Source: Polyangia bacterium (GTDB lineage Bacteria > Myxococcota_A > Polyangia > Fen-1088). Taken from it: a stretch of 64,000 nt of DNA. The stretch covers positions 62,001 to 126,000 of the forward strand of contig DATATI010000074.1 in NCBI GenBank assembly GCA_036268875.1, given 5' to 3'. The position numbers were made by a program, and so were the translations under genes. Position 1 is the stretch's first letter. The number at the start of each line of letters is the position of its first letter. Below are positions 16,455-26,631 of this stretch, in pieces. Under the pieces are notes generated by a model, which was not told where the DNA came from, did not search any database, and was given only the letters and a program-made list of their open reading frames with translations.

Positions 16455-17017
16455 AGCCAGAACACCGTGGCGTAGATGATCAGCCAGACCACGGTGACGA
16501 AATCCCAGAACAGCGCCGCCAGCCAGAGCGCGTTGCCGGTTCCGCCGCGCGCGCGAAGCGCCGCCACGAACAAGAGCACCAGGCCGCAGGCCACGTGCAG
16601 GGCGTGAAAAACCGTCAACGCGAAAAACACCGAGGCGTAGGTTCCGGTCCCCGGCGTCAGGCCGGCCGCCAGCGCCGATCGCCAGACCGTCGCCTGCACG
16701 CAGACGAAGATCAGCCCTAGCAGCGCCGCGGCCAGCGCCCGTATCGAGGCGCTGCCCACGCGAGCGCGCAACACCAAGCTGGACGCCAACAAGATCAACG
16801 TGGCCACGCCCGGCCAGGCGCGCGGCAAACGCGGCAGCGATGGCGGCGGCCAGGCAGGAGCTTGTGCGCGCACCATCGCGTAGGCCAGGAACAGGGCCGC
16901 GAACAACATCACCCAGGTACCCAGGAACACCGCCATGCCCAGGCGAGCGTGACCTTCGGTTCGGTTGCTGCGCGCGGCGGCCGCCGGCGCCCGCAAGGTC
17001 GGCGCCGCTTCAGACAA
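16451..17017 (-). CDS. ctaE: Cytochrome c oxidase subunit III
   Basis: A 188-residue membrane protein of the short five-helix class. It has LGMAVFLGTWVMLFAALFLAY at the N-terminus, a central FVCVQATVW helix, FFALTVFHALHVACG, and FWDFVTVVWLIIYATVFWL at the end. The start is TTG at 17017, 8 bases inside the subunit I gene; no better in-frame ATG lies upstream. It accompanies subunits I and II in the operon and stabilises the core and its oxygen access. A paralogue sits at 12.25 kb. Confidence 0.92.
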   Translation of the reverse strand: MSEAAPTLRAPAAAARSNRTEGHARLGMAVFLGTWVMLFAALFLAYAMVRAQAPAWPPPSLPRLPRAWPGVATLILLASSLVLRARVGSASIRALAAALLGLIFVCVQATVWRSALAAGLTPGTGTYASVFFALTVFHALHVACGLVLLFVAALRARGGTGNALWLAALFWDFVTVVWLIIYATVFWL

Positions 17018-18845
17018 GACGGTTCTTCTCGTCGCCGTCGCCGTCGCCAGCGTCCGCGTCGGCCGGCAGCGGTTCGTTCTGCGCCAACCAATCGCGGTGC
17101 AGGTGCTTGATGGCGGCGGGGTTGGCCAGCTCGTGCGGGCCGTTCAGAACCAGCGGGATGCGATCAAAATTGTGGTGAGGTGGCGGCGACGGCGTGGTCC
17201 ATTCCAGCGTCCCCACCTGCCAGGGATTGGCGTCGGCGCGCCGGCCGCGAAAGAGGCTCCAGAAAAAATTGAAGATGAACAGCAGCTGCGACGTGCCCAG
17301 CACGAACGCCGCGTGCGTGATCCCGCGGTTCAGCGGCAGGAGCGGGCGCAGAAATTCGTACACCGACGGATCGTACAGGCGCCGCTGCATCCCTGCGTAC
17401 CCGATCAGTAACTGCCCACCGAAGACCAGATTCAGCGACACGATGGTCAGCCAGAAGTGCAGCTTGCCCAGAGGTTCGTTCATCAGCCGACCGAACAACT
17501 TGGGGAACCAGTAATAGATCGCAGCGAACGTCGCCAGTAACACCGCCGCCGCCATGATCAGGTGAAAGTGCCCGACCACGAAGTAGGTGTCGTGCAGGTA
17601 GACGTCGCTGACGATGTCGGCCAGGAACAAGCCGGTCAGTCCGCCGATGCCGAAAGTGAACACCAACCCGAGACAGAACAGCATGGGCGTCGGCGTGCGC
17701 ATCGCTCCGCGCCAGATGGTGCCGAGCCAGTTCAAAAACAGCAGCACCGCCGGCACGGAGATGATCATGGTCAGCAGCATGAAACTTTCGCCCAGCATCG
17801 GGCTCATCCCGGTGACGAACATGTGGTGGCCGTAGACCACCGCCGACAGGACGGTTATGGCGATCATCGACCACACCGTCACGCGATAGCCGTACGCTGG
17901 TTTGCGGGCGAAGAACGACAGCAGGTCCGAGACGATGCCCCAGGCCGGCAAGATCAGGATGTAGACCTCCGGGTGCCCGAAGATCCAGAACAGGTGCTGG
18001 TACAAGATCGGATCGCCACCGCCCTTGATGGTCGAGCCGGCGATGAAGAACGTCGTGCCGAGGACGCGGTCGAAGAAAAGCAGCACCATGCCGGCGGCCA
18101 GCACGGGCACGAACAGCGCATTCAGGATCGCCGTCAGCCAGAAGCCCCACACTGTCAGCGGCATGCGGAAATAGTGCATACCGGGCGCCCGCAGCCGGAC
18201 GATGGTGGTGATGTAATTGACCGCGCCCATGATCGACGAGGCGCCGTTCAGATAGATCGCCACCACCCACAGCGTCTGTCCCGGCCCGGGCGTGCCGATG
18301 GCGCTGGACAGCGTCGGGTAAGCGGTCCAGCCCGCCGATGGCGCGCCCAGTGGCACGAAGAACGACGCCGTCAGCGTCGCCGTCGACGCGAACATGGTCC
18401 AGAACGACAGCAGATTCAGGGTCGGGAACGCCATGTCGCGCGCGCCGATCATGAGCGGGATGCAGAAGTTGCCGAACGCGCCGATCAGAATCGGTGTGAT
18501 GGCGAAGAAGATCATGATCGTGCCGTGCATGGTGAACAGCGACACGTACGCCGCTGGCGAGATCACGCCGCCCGACGCAGGAAACAGCAGCTTGCCCAGC
18601 AGCGGATAAGGCCGGCCCGGGTTGGCCAGCTGCCAGCGAATCAGCATGGCCATGAAGCCACCGATGGCCAGAAAACCCAGACCCAAGAACAGGAACTGCT
18701 TGGCGATCACCTTGTGGTCGCGGGCGAAAACAAACCGGCTCACGAAGCCGGTTGGCGCCGGGTGGATCTCGGCGGGATCGTCGCCGAGCGCGACGGCGCC
18801 GGCGGGGTCCGGATCGGCGGCGGCGCTCACGAGCCCCAGTCCCAT
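17010..18845 (-). CDS. ctaD: Cytochrome c oxidase subunit I (aa3 type, catalytic)
   Basis: A 611-residue protein with twelve expected TM helices, holding heme a, heme a3 and CuB. Signature residues are intact: the FTMHGTIMIFF heme ligand His, the CuB site GHPEVYILILP with the His-Tyr pair and the D-channel Glu (type A1), the YGHHMFVTGM His pair, and HDTYFVVGHFHLIM with both axial His. The C-terminus is an Asp-rich hydrophilic tail. The ATG at 18845 lies inside the subunit II gene (19-base overlap), showing tight coupling. Heme A for this enzyme would come from the CtaA-CtaB fusion at 8.8-10.6 kb. Confidence 0.97.
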   Translation of the reverse strand: MGLGLVSAAADPDPAGAVALGDDPAEIHPAPTGFVSRFVFARDHKVIAKQFLFLGLGFLAIGGFMAMLIRWQLANPGRPYPLLGKLLFPASGGVISPAAYVSLFTMHGTIMIFFAITPILIGAFGNFCIPLMIGARDMAFPTLNLLSFWTMFASTATLTASFFVPLGAPSAGWTAYPTLSSAIGTPGPGQTLWVVAIYLNGASSIMGAVNYITTIVRLRAPGMHYFRMPLTVWGFWLTAILNALFVPVLAAGMVLLFFDRVLGTTFFIAGSTIKGGGDPILYQHLFWIFGHPEVYILILPAWGIVSDLLSFFARKPAYGYRVTVWSMIAITVLSAVVYGHHMFVTGMSPMLGESFMLLTMIISVPAVLLFLNWLGTIWRGAMRTPTPMLFCLGLVFTFGIGGLTGLFLADIVSDVYLHDTYFVVGHFHLIMAAAVLLATFAAIYYWFPKLFGRLMNEPLGKLHFWLTIVSLNLVFGGQLLIGYAGMQRRLYDPSVYEFLRPLLPLNRGITHAAFVLGTSQLLFIFNFFWSLFRGRRADANPWQVGTLEWTTPSPPPHHNFDRIPLVLNGPHELANPAAIKHLHRDWLAQNEPLPADADAGDGDGDEKNRLV

Positions 18846-19564
18846 CCGTCGTGGGCGGCGGTGTCACCCGGTTCATAGCGCAGCGCCGAGTCGGCGGCGG
18901 CGGCGCGCAGCCAGCGGTCAAAGTCGTCGGCAGGCAGGGCGCGCAGCTCGCCGCGCATCTTGTAGTGGTTGACGCCGCAATGCTGGGCGCAGCCGATCTC
19001 GAAGCGGCCGGCCTCGCGGGCCTGGAACCATAGCCGGGTCTCGCTGCCCGGGATCACGTCGACCTTGGTGCGAAAGTTGGGCAGGTAAAAAGAATGAATC
19101 ACATCCTTCGCGTGAAACTTCAGGTACACCGGGCGATCGATCGGCACCCGCAGATCGTTCAGCGTCACCACGTCGTCCGGCGTGTTGAATTGCCCGTCCG
19201 CGCCGGCATAGCGAAAGTTCCAGGCCCACTGCTGGGCCGTGACCTCGACCCGCACGGCGTTTTCGTCCGCGGTGGGAAAGCGCCAAAAATGATTCCGGAG
19301 ATCCGCCGCCGCCTCCACCAGCAGGACGCCGTCGATGCCGAAGAACATCGCCGCCGCCACCAGGGCCACCAGCAGGTGATCGCGGCGCCGGGTTCCGTGG
19401 GTATACGCTGCTTTGTTGCGGCCTTGGCGATGAAACAGCAGCGCCACCAGCATCACCAAGACCATCACCAGCAGGCACAGCGCGGTGGCGGTCGTGACGT
19501 AGCGAAGAACGCCATCGACCAGGTGTCCGTTCACCGAGGCGTCATGGGGAAGGGCGGGGCGCAT
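18827..19564 (-). CDS. ctaC: Cytochrome c oxidase subunit II (CuA)
   Basis: A 245-residue protein with two TM hairpin helices (YVTTATALCLLVMVLV and VALVAAAMFFGIDGVLLVEA) and a periplasmic cupredoxin domain. Quinol-type substitutions are absent: the aromatic QQWAWNF stretch, the upstream His in KDVIHSFYLP and the CuA loop CAQHCGVNHYKM (CxxxC, His, Met) are all there. There is no C-terminal heme c domain, unlike caa3 subunit II. The ATG at 19564 is preferred; a TTG at 19609 would add 15 residues. It is first in the II-I-III-cytochrome c operon and divergent from the Ser/Thr kinase. Confidence 0.95.
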   Translation of the reverse strand: MRPALPHDASVNGHLVDGVLRYVTTATALCLLVMVLVMLVALLFHRQGRNKAAYTHGTRRRDHLLVALVAAAMFFGIDGVLLVEAAADLRNHFWRFPTADENAVRVEVTAQQWAWNFRYAGADGQFNTPDDVVTLNDLRVPIDRPVYLKFHAKDVIHSFYLPNFRTKVDVIPGSETRLWFQAREAGRFEIGCAQHCGVNHYKMRGELRALPADDFDRWLRAAAADSALRYEPGDTAAHDGWDWGS

Positions 19565-19680
19565 TCGGCAGGCGCGTCCATTCCTACTCGGGCGATCCGG
19601 AACGGTCAACCGCGCCAGCGCGGCGGTGGCCGTTCGCGGCGCTTGGGACGGCGACCTCGCATGCTAGGATGCGCCGCCAA

Positions 19681-21051
<1,371 letters not shown>

Positions 21052-21143
21052 TAGCGTTCCCGGGCGGTTTCGGAGGCGTGAGGCATCGGGTGTCCCAGCT
21101 GGACCTATAGAAACTATCGAGAAAAGCCGACTTTCATCCTCGA

Positions 21144-21160
21144 CCAGCCAGGTTGGCTGG
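21144..21160. promoter_or_regulatory. Perfect 7-bp inverted repeat before the AgmX/PglI gene
   Basis: CCAGCCA (21144-21150), a 3-base spacer, then TGGCTGG (21154-21160). In RNA it would be a tight hairpin 50 bases before the ATG at 21210; in DNA it could be an operator. The following bases (AGACCTGTTTGTCG) are too poor in T for a confident terminator call. Confidence 0.35.
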
Positions 21161-21209
21161 AGACCTGTTTGTCGTTCGACCCCCGCCAGATTCAAGGCCA
21201 GTCCCCGGA

Positions 21210-22925
21210 ATGAAATTCGTCTGCGATCGCTGTCAAACGAGATATTCCATCGCGGACGACAAGGTCCGGGGGAAAATTCTCAAGGTTCGCTGCAAATCCT
21301 GCCAGAACGTCATCACGGTTCGTGAAGCAGGAGCAGCCGCGGCCGCCGAAGCGGCCGGGCCTCAGGTCAATGAAGACCGCACGGTGCTGGCCGCTGCGCC
21401 CAGCGCCATCGAGCCGGTCGCGGCCCCGCGCCAGTCGGCCGTGATGCCCGCTGTCTCCGCCCGCCCAGGAGCGCCGCCACCCGCGCCGGCTCCTTCGCGC
21501 GATCGCGACGACGTCCAGTGGTACATGGCCCTCGACGGCAACCGCAGCGGGCCTTACTCGCGCAATGGGTTGGTCGACAAGCTGGCGGTGCTGCTGAACG
21601 GCGCCGACGTCCACGTGTGGAACGAAAAGCTGGACGGCTGGAAGGCGCCCGAGCAGGTGCCGGTCGTCGCGCGTGAGTTGCAAGCGCGCCGCCGCCCCGT
21701 GCTGCCGCCGGTGCCCACTGTGCCTGGGCACATCGGGCCGCACCCGGTTCCGGGGACGCGCGGGCGCACCACCAGCGGATCGCAACCGGCGCTGGCCGCC
21801 GCGCCGGCGTCGCCGCGCAAGACCGCCCATTCGCTGCCGGCGCCCTCGGGCGCAGTGGAACCAGCGGGGCACGACCTGTCCCTGGCCGCCACCGCTGTCG
21901 CCACCGAAGCGCCCGCGGCCCGCGGGAAAAAAGCCGCCAACGGTATCTCGCACGGCAGCGGCGAGCAGGGCGGCGTGACCGCGGCTCCTTTGGGTACGCT
22001 GGAGCCGTCCGTGGCGGGATTGAACGGCGACGCGGTCTGGACCGATGTCAAAGAGGCGCCGCCCGCCACCGAGATGCCGACGGGAGCGCCGGCCAGTATA
22101 GGCGGCAACGACGTGGTTCACGCGGTGCCGGGCTGGCAGGCGTCATCGGTCCCTATCGTCACCACCCCGAAGAACCGCAGCGTCAGGTTGATCCTGACCG
22201 CCCTGGGGCTGGTGGCGGTGATCATCGTCGTGATGACGTTCTTCTTGTTCGGCAAGAAGGCGCCGCCGGCGGTGGTCGAAGCGTCCAGGAGCGCGGCCCA
22301 GCCGGAAAACAGTTTTTCGCAGCTTGCGGACAAGCTGGCTCAACAGGCGAAAGAGTCGCCCTCACCAGTCGAGCCGCCTCCGCCCAAGATCGTCGAGCTG
22401 CCCAAGGAGGCGGCCGCTGCAACCAACGTGGTGATCGGTCGACCGGTGAAGGCTGGCAAGGGCAAGAAATTCAAGCGCGGTCAGTTGGCGGCGCGCGGAC
22501 CGACGGCGCCCACCAGCCCACCGCCGCTGTCCGCCACCGCCCCGGCGCCGGGTGGCGAGGCGCCGCCGGCCGCGCCGACCTACTGGGGCTCGGAGCGACA
22601 AGTGCAGTTGCACGGCGGCGGTGGCGGCGCCCGCACGACGCCGCAGCAGGGGGACATCAGCCGCGTCATCAACAACAACAAGGCGGGCATCAAGATCTGT
22701 TATCAGCGGGCGCTGTTGAAAGACAGCACGCTGACCCACGGCAAGATCAACGTGCACGTCACGCTGGGTCTGTCAGGCCGGGTGAAGAGCGTCGGCATCG
22801 AGGGGCCGCCTGCCTTCCTGTCTTTGCAGCCCTGTATCAAAGAATTGGTTTCACGCTGGGCCTTCCCGCCGTCATCGGAGCAGTACGAAGCCGACTTCGC
22901 CTACGTGTTCCAGGGCAACGAGTGA
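21210..22925 (+). CDS. AgmX/PglI-family protein (zinc ribbon, GYF-like, TM, TonB-like C-terminus)
   Basis: A 571-residue protein. The ATG at 21210 begins a zinc ribbon of the MJ0042/'zinc_ribbon_5' kind (C5xxC8 and C28xxC31) exactly at the N-terminus, so the upstream in-frame start is rejected. Residues about 100-155 (VQWYMALDGNRSGPYSRNGL) match the GYF_2 domain. A Pro/Ala-rich linker precedes one TM helix (about 330-350, LILTALGLVAVIIVVMTFFL). The C-terminal ~95 residues (RVINNNKAGIKICYQRAL, then GRVKSV and RWAFPPS) match the AgmX/PglI C-terminal domain, related to TonB/energy-transducing domains. In Myxococcus such proteins belong to the adventurous gliding motility machinery. A direct motility role here is inference; many paralogues exist in these genomes. 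Confidence 0.85.
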   Translation: MKFVCDRCQTRYSIADDKVRGKILKVRCKSCQNVITVREAGAAAAAEAAGPQVNEDRTVLAAAPSAIEPVAAPRQSAVMPAVSARPGAPPPAPAPSRDRDDVQWYMALDGNRSGPYSRNGLVDKLAVLLNGADVHVWNEKLDGWKAPEQVPVVARELQARRRPVLPPVPTVPGHIGPHPVPGTRGRTTSGSQPALAAAPASPRKTAHSLPAPSGAVEPAGHDLSLAATAVATEAPAARGKKAANGISHGSGEQGGVTAAPLGTLEPSVAGLNGDAVWTDVKEAPPATEMPTGAPASIGGNDVVHAVPGWQASSVPIVTTPKNRSVRLILTALGLVAVIIVVMTFFLFGKKAPPAVVEASRSAAQPENSFSQLADKLAQQAKESPSPVEPPPPKIVELPKEAAAATNVVIGRPVKAGKGKKFKRGQLAARGPTAPTSPPPLSATAPAPGGEAPPAAPTYWGSERQVQLHGGGGGARTTPQQGDISRVINNNKAGIKICYQRALLKDSTLTHGKINVHVTLGLSGRVKSVGIEGPPAFLSLQPCIKELVSRWAFPPSSEQYEADFAYVFQGNE

Positions 22926-22997
22926 GGGCGGGAGGACTGGGCCCTCCCAGAGCCAACCCGGTCTTCGCAAGGTGAGCCGCGCGGGCAAAGCCCGCGC
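22922..22997 (+). repeat. Dispersed two-hairpin repeat, copy 1
   Basis: This starts on the stop codon of the AgmX/PglI gene and contains two stem-loops. The first is GGGAGG/CCTCCC (22930-22935 with 22943-22948). The second is a perfect 8-bp stem around AAA, GCGCGGGC/GCCCGCGC (22979-22986 with 22990-22997). Nearly the same layout and sequence occurs in inverted orientation at 63.9 kb: the blocks GCGGGAGGACTGG, CCCTCCCA, AGCC, GGTGAGCCGC and CGGGCAAAGCCCGC are shared in order, with a variable 14-16 base middle. This is a REP-like element of the host genome. Confidence 0.8.
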
Positions 22998-23061
22998 TCC
23001 TGGCTGAAACGGCGACGCTTCGGAGCCGGAAAAGAGCCGACGGTGGTAGATTGCCGGCGAA

Positions 23062-25908
23062 ATGCGGCATCCGTACGCGGAGTTCTTGGGGAAGGTGGAC
23101 AAGCCTTCGCGCTATCTGGGTGGCGAATACCAGGAGGCGCGCAAGGATCCGGCGGCGGTGCGGGCGCGGGTGTGCCTGGCGTTTCCCGACGTTTACGAGA
23201 TCGGGATGTCCCATCTCGGCACGAAGATCCTCTACGCGATCTTGAACCGCCACCCGGACATCGCCTGCGAGCGGGCGTTCGCGCCCTGGGGTGACTGCGA
23301 GGCCGAGCTGCGCCAGCGCGGCCTGTCGGTGTTGACCTTGGAATCTGCGGCGCCGCTGCGGGACTTCGACGTGGTGGGCTTCTCGCTGCAATACGAGCTG
23401 ACGTACACCAACGTTTTGAATCTGCTGGATCTGTCGGGCATCGCCTTGCGCGCCGTCGAGCGCGGCGACGACGATCCGTTGATCATCTGCGGCGGGCCGA
23501 CGGCGACGCACCCCGAGCCGCTGGCGCCGTTCATCGACGCCTTCTTCATCGGCGAGGGCGAAGAACAGCTGCCGCCGCTGGTCCTGGAATCCGCCGAGCT
23601 GCGCCGGGCCGGGGTTCCGCGCCGCGAACGTCTGTGCCGCCTGGCCGCGCGCTATCCGCTGTACGTGCCCGAGCTGTACGAGACCATGGTCGACGCCGAG
23701 ACTGGGTTCATCGTGGTCGGCGCACCGCTGGATCCCCGCGTGCCGGCGCGGCCACGACGAGCGTGGGTGGCGGACATCAACCGCTTCCCGTTCCCCGACG
23801 ATTCGCCGCTGCCCTACGCCGAGGCCATCTTCGATCGCATGGCGGTCGAGGTGGCGCGCGGCTGCACTGAGGGGTGCCGCTTCTGCCAGGCCGGGATGAT
23901 CTATCGCCCGGTGCGCGAGCGCGATCCGGTGGCGGTGGTGGACGCGCTTTTGGGCGGCGTGAAGAAGGGCGGTTACGACGAGACGGCACTGACCTCGCTG
24001 TCGACGGCGGATTACTCCTGCGTGACGCCGCTGGTGAAGACCGCCATGGCCAAGCTGCGCGACGAGAAGGTGTCGCTGTCGGTGTCGTCGCTGCGCGCTT
24101 ATGGCTTGAACGAAGATCTTCTGGGCGAGATGGCCAGCATGCGCGCCGGCGGGCTGACCTTCGCGCCTGAGGCCGGCACGCAGCGCATGCGCGACGTGAT
24201 CACCAAGAACGTCACCGAGGCGGACATCATCGAATCGGCGCACCGGGTGTTCGGGCGCGGGTTTCAGCGCATGAAGCTGTACTTCATGATCGGCCTGCCG
24301 ACCGAAGAAGACGCCGACGTCGACGGCATCGTCGAGACCGCGGCGCGCGTCCAGGAGATCGGGCATCGCTACAAACGGTCGTCCACCGTGACGGCGTCGG
24401 TGTCCACGCACGTGCCCAAGCCGCACACGCCGTTTCAGTGGGCGGCCATGGACAGTGAGGAGGAGACGGCGCGCAAGCAGACGCGGCTGGCGGCGGCGGC
24501 CCGCAAGACGCACGTCGAGCTGAAGACCCACGAGAACCATCAGTCGCACATCGAAGGGATCTTCTCGCGCGGCGATCGGGCGGTGGCCGATGTGCTGGAG
24601 GCGGCCTTTCGTCTCGGCTGCCGCTTCGACGGCTGGGACGACGTCCTGCGGGTCGATCTGTGGGACCGGGCAATCGAGGAGACCGCCGCGCGCACCGGCG
24701 TCGAGGTGTCGCGCTATCTGGGGACGATCCCGGTGACGGCGCGGCTGCCCTGGGATCACATCGACATCGGGCTGGAGCCGGATTTCTTGCTCAAGGAATA
24801 CCGCAAGGCTTTGAAGGATCGGCTGTCGCCTCCCTGCGGAAAGCCTTACAAGCAGCTCTTGCACCACAACAACGTGGCCGATGCCGAGGCGGGCGCGCAG
24901 CAGAAGCTGATCTGTTACGACTGCGGCATCGCCTGCGATCTGCAAGCGATGAAGACCGAGCGGCTTTATTACCTGCGGCGCATGAACGCCTGGACCAAGC
25001 CGACGGCGCCCGCGACGCCGCCGGTCGAACGTCCGCTGGCCGGCGCCAAGAGCCAGCGCCCGCAACCCACCAGCCGCATCGAGCAGGGCACGCCCGAGCG
25101 CTATCGCCTGCGCTACACCAAGACCGGCCGGGTGGCGTTTCTGGGGCACCTGGATCTGATTCGCCACCTGCCGCGGATCTTCCGGCGCGCCGGACTGGAG
25201 CTGTTCTATTCGGCGGGATTCCATCCCAAGCCGGATCTTTCGTTCGGCCCGGCGCTGGGCCTGGGCATCCCGTCGCTGGGCGAGCTCATCGACGTGCGTC
25301 TCATCGATCGCCTGCAGCCGGACGACCTGCTGCGCCGGCTGCGGCCGGTGTCACTGGACGGGGTGTGTTTCCTGGCGGCGGCGGTGCTGGGCGAAAATGA
25401 TCGGGTGCTCGGTCGGGTGGTCACGCAGACCGAATTTGCCGCCCGCTTGCCCGCCGACACCGACGCCTCCGACGCCCTGGCGCGTTTCGCCAGCGGCGCG
25501 CCGTTGCGCGTGCGCCGGGCGGCCGACGGCGAGGCGGCGCGCAAATCGAACGGCGCCGGCGGAGGCCTGGACCGCATCGTCGACGTGCGCCGGTCGTTGC
25601 TGTCGGTCGACGGGCTGGAAGATCAGGCGGTCCGCGCGGCGCTGGATTGGCCCGACGGGGCGTTGATTCGCTTTCGCATCGCCGTCAGCCACGAAGGCAG
25701 CGCGCGTCCCATCGAGGTGGTGACAGCGCTGCTGGATCAGGCGCTGGCCAGCCGCACGGAGCTGGCGCGCCTGGGCCTGTGGAGCAGCGACGGCGTGGCC
25801 GATTCGATCGACGTGCTGGACATCGAGGCGCTGCGCCGGCGCGCGCCCGCCGTGCCAATCGCCACCGCGCCGACGTCGTCGACGGAAGCCACGCCGCTGT
25901 CGTTGTGA
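23062..25908 (+). CDS. B12-binding-like/radical SAM protein fused to DUF2344
   Basis: A 948-residue protein of the TIGR03960 (radical SAM) plus TIGR03936/DUF2344 architecture. The N-terminal ~220 residues have the Rossmann-like B12-binding fold outline (CLAFPDVYEIGMSHLG, then GFSLQYEL, IICGGPTAT and FIGEGEEQLP) but I see no DxHxxG cobalamin-ligand motif. The radical SAM cluster is C268-x3-C272-x2-C275 in ARGCTEGCRFCQAG. The C-terminal DUF2344 part starts near 679 (RYRLRYTKTGRVAFLGHLDL). The family is widespread and its reaction is, to my knowledge, not settled. The stop codon overlaps the GTG of the ABC ATPase gene, and the four genes to 29.5 kb look like one operon. A shorter paralogue lies at 33.6-35.1 kb. 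Confidence 0.93.
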   Translation: MRHPYAEFLGKVDKPSRYLGGEYQEARKDPAAVRARVCLAFPDVYEIGMSHLGTKILYAILNRHPDIACERAFAPWGDCEAELRQRGLSVLTLESAAPLRDFDVVGFSLQYELTYTNVLNLLDLSGIALRAVERGDDDPLIICGGPTATHPEPLAPFIDAFFIGEGEEQLPPLVLESAELRRAGVPRRERLCRLAARYPLYVPELYETMVDAETGFIVVGAPLDPRVPARPRRAWVADINRFPFPDDSPLPYAEAIFDRMAVEVARGCTEGCRFCQAGMIYRPVRERDPVAVVDALLGGVKKGGYDETALTSLSTADYSCVTPLVKTAMAKLRDEKVSLSVSSLRAYGLNEDLLGEMASMRAGGLTFAPEAGTQRMRDVITKNVTEADIIESAHRVFGRGFQRMKLYFMIGLPTEEDADVDGIVETAARVQEIGHRYKRSSTVTASVSTHVPKPHTPFQWAAMDSEEETARKQTRLAAAARKTHVELKTHENHQSHIEGIFSRGDRAVADVLEAAFRLGCRFDGWDDVLRVDLWDRAIEETAARTGVEVSRYLGTIPVTARLPWDHIDIGLEPDFLLKEYRKALKDRLSPPCGKPYKQLLHHNNVADAEAGAQQKLICYDCGIACDLQAMKTERLYYLRRMNAWTKPTAPATPPVERPLAGAKSQRPQPTSRIEQGTPERYRLRYTKTGRVAFLGHLDLIRHLPRIFRRAGLELFYSAGFHPKPDLSFGPALGLGIPSLGELIDVRLIDRLQPDDLLRRLRPVSLDGVCFLAAAVLGENDRVLGRVVTQTEFAARLPADTDASDALARFASGAPLRVRRAADGEAARKSNGAGGGLDRIVDVRRSLLSVDGLEDQAVRAALDWPDGALIRFRIAVSHEGSARPIEVVTALLDQALASRTELARLGLWSSDGVADSIDVLDIEALRRRAPAVPIATAPTSSTEATPLSL

Positions 25909-26630
25909 TCGAGACCTTCGCCCTCAGCAAACGATACGGCGACAAGACCGCGCTGGATCAACTGAGCCTGCGCGTGGAAGCCGGCGAGGTGATGGGATTC
26001 CTTGGCCCCAACGGTTCCGGCAAGACCACCACCATTCGTTTGTTGATGGGATTGCTTCGCCCCAGCGACGGTCGCGCGACTATTCTCGGCCGGGATTGCC
26101 ACAGTGACGCTGTGGCCTTGAAGCGCGTGGTGGGCTATCTGCCCGACGAGCCGTTTCTGTATCCTTATCTGTCGGGCCTGGAGATCCTGCAGCTGGTGGC
26201 CGGCCTGCACGGCTTTTCGCGCACCGAGATCGTTCGCCACGCCGCCGCCGCCGCCGAACAGATGGGTCTGGGCGAGGCGGCCACCGCATATTCGATCACC
26301 TACTCGCTGGGAATGAAAAAGCGACTGGCGCTGGCCATGGCCCTGGTGCACGACCCGCAGGTCTTGATCCTGGACGAGCCCACCAACGGGCTGGATCCGC
26401 GCGGCGCCCGCGAGATGCGCGAGACCATCGGTCACCTGGCCGCCACCGGCCGCACGGTGTTCCTGTCCACGCACCTGCTGGAAGCGGCTGAACGCCTGTG
26501 TCACCGCGTGGCCATCATCCGTCGCGGCGTCTTGCAAGCGGTGGGTACGCCGCCCGAGCTGCGCGCGCGTTTTCAGGCTGCCTCCGATGCCAGCCTGGAA
26601 GATCTCTTCCTGCAGGTCACCGAGGGCTGA
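25905..26630 (+). CDS. ABC transporter ATP-binding protein
   Basis: A 241-residue ATPase that starts at the GTG in the GTGA overlap with the radical SAM stop; the longer upstream frame is a shadow. Walker A GPNGSGKTTT, Q-loop region, signature YSLGMKKRLALAMAL (an LGMK-type exporter signature), Walker B VLILDEPTNGLDP and H-loop STHLLE are intact. The length and sequence match exporter-type ABC-2 ATPases. The permease partner begins 1 base after its stop. Confidence 0.94.
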   Translation: MIETFALSKRYGDKTALDQLSLRVEAGEVMGFLGPNGSGKTTTIRLLMGLLRPSDGRATILGRDCHSDAVALKRVVGYLPDEPFLYPYLSGLEILQLVAGLHGFSRTEIVRHAAAAAEQMGLGEAATAYSITYSLGMKKRLALAMALVHDPQVLILDEPTNGLDPRGAREMRETIGHLAATGRTVFLSTHLLEAAERLCHRVAIIRRGVLQAVGTPPELRARFQAASDASLEDLFLQVTEG

Positions 26631-26631
26631 C

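Noticed and set aside
17562-18878. 438-codon open frame antisense to cytochrome oxidase subunit I
   Set aside because: Its composition (Gln/His/Arg/Asp rich) is what the opposite strand of a GC-rich membrane-protein gene gives, while the subunit I frame has all its active-site residues.
22837-25224. 795-codon minus-strand frame over the radical SAM gene
   Set aside because: Arg/His/Gln-rich antisense shadow that also crosses the dispersed repeat.
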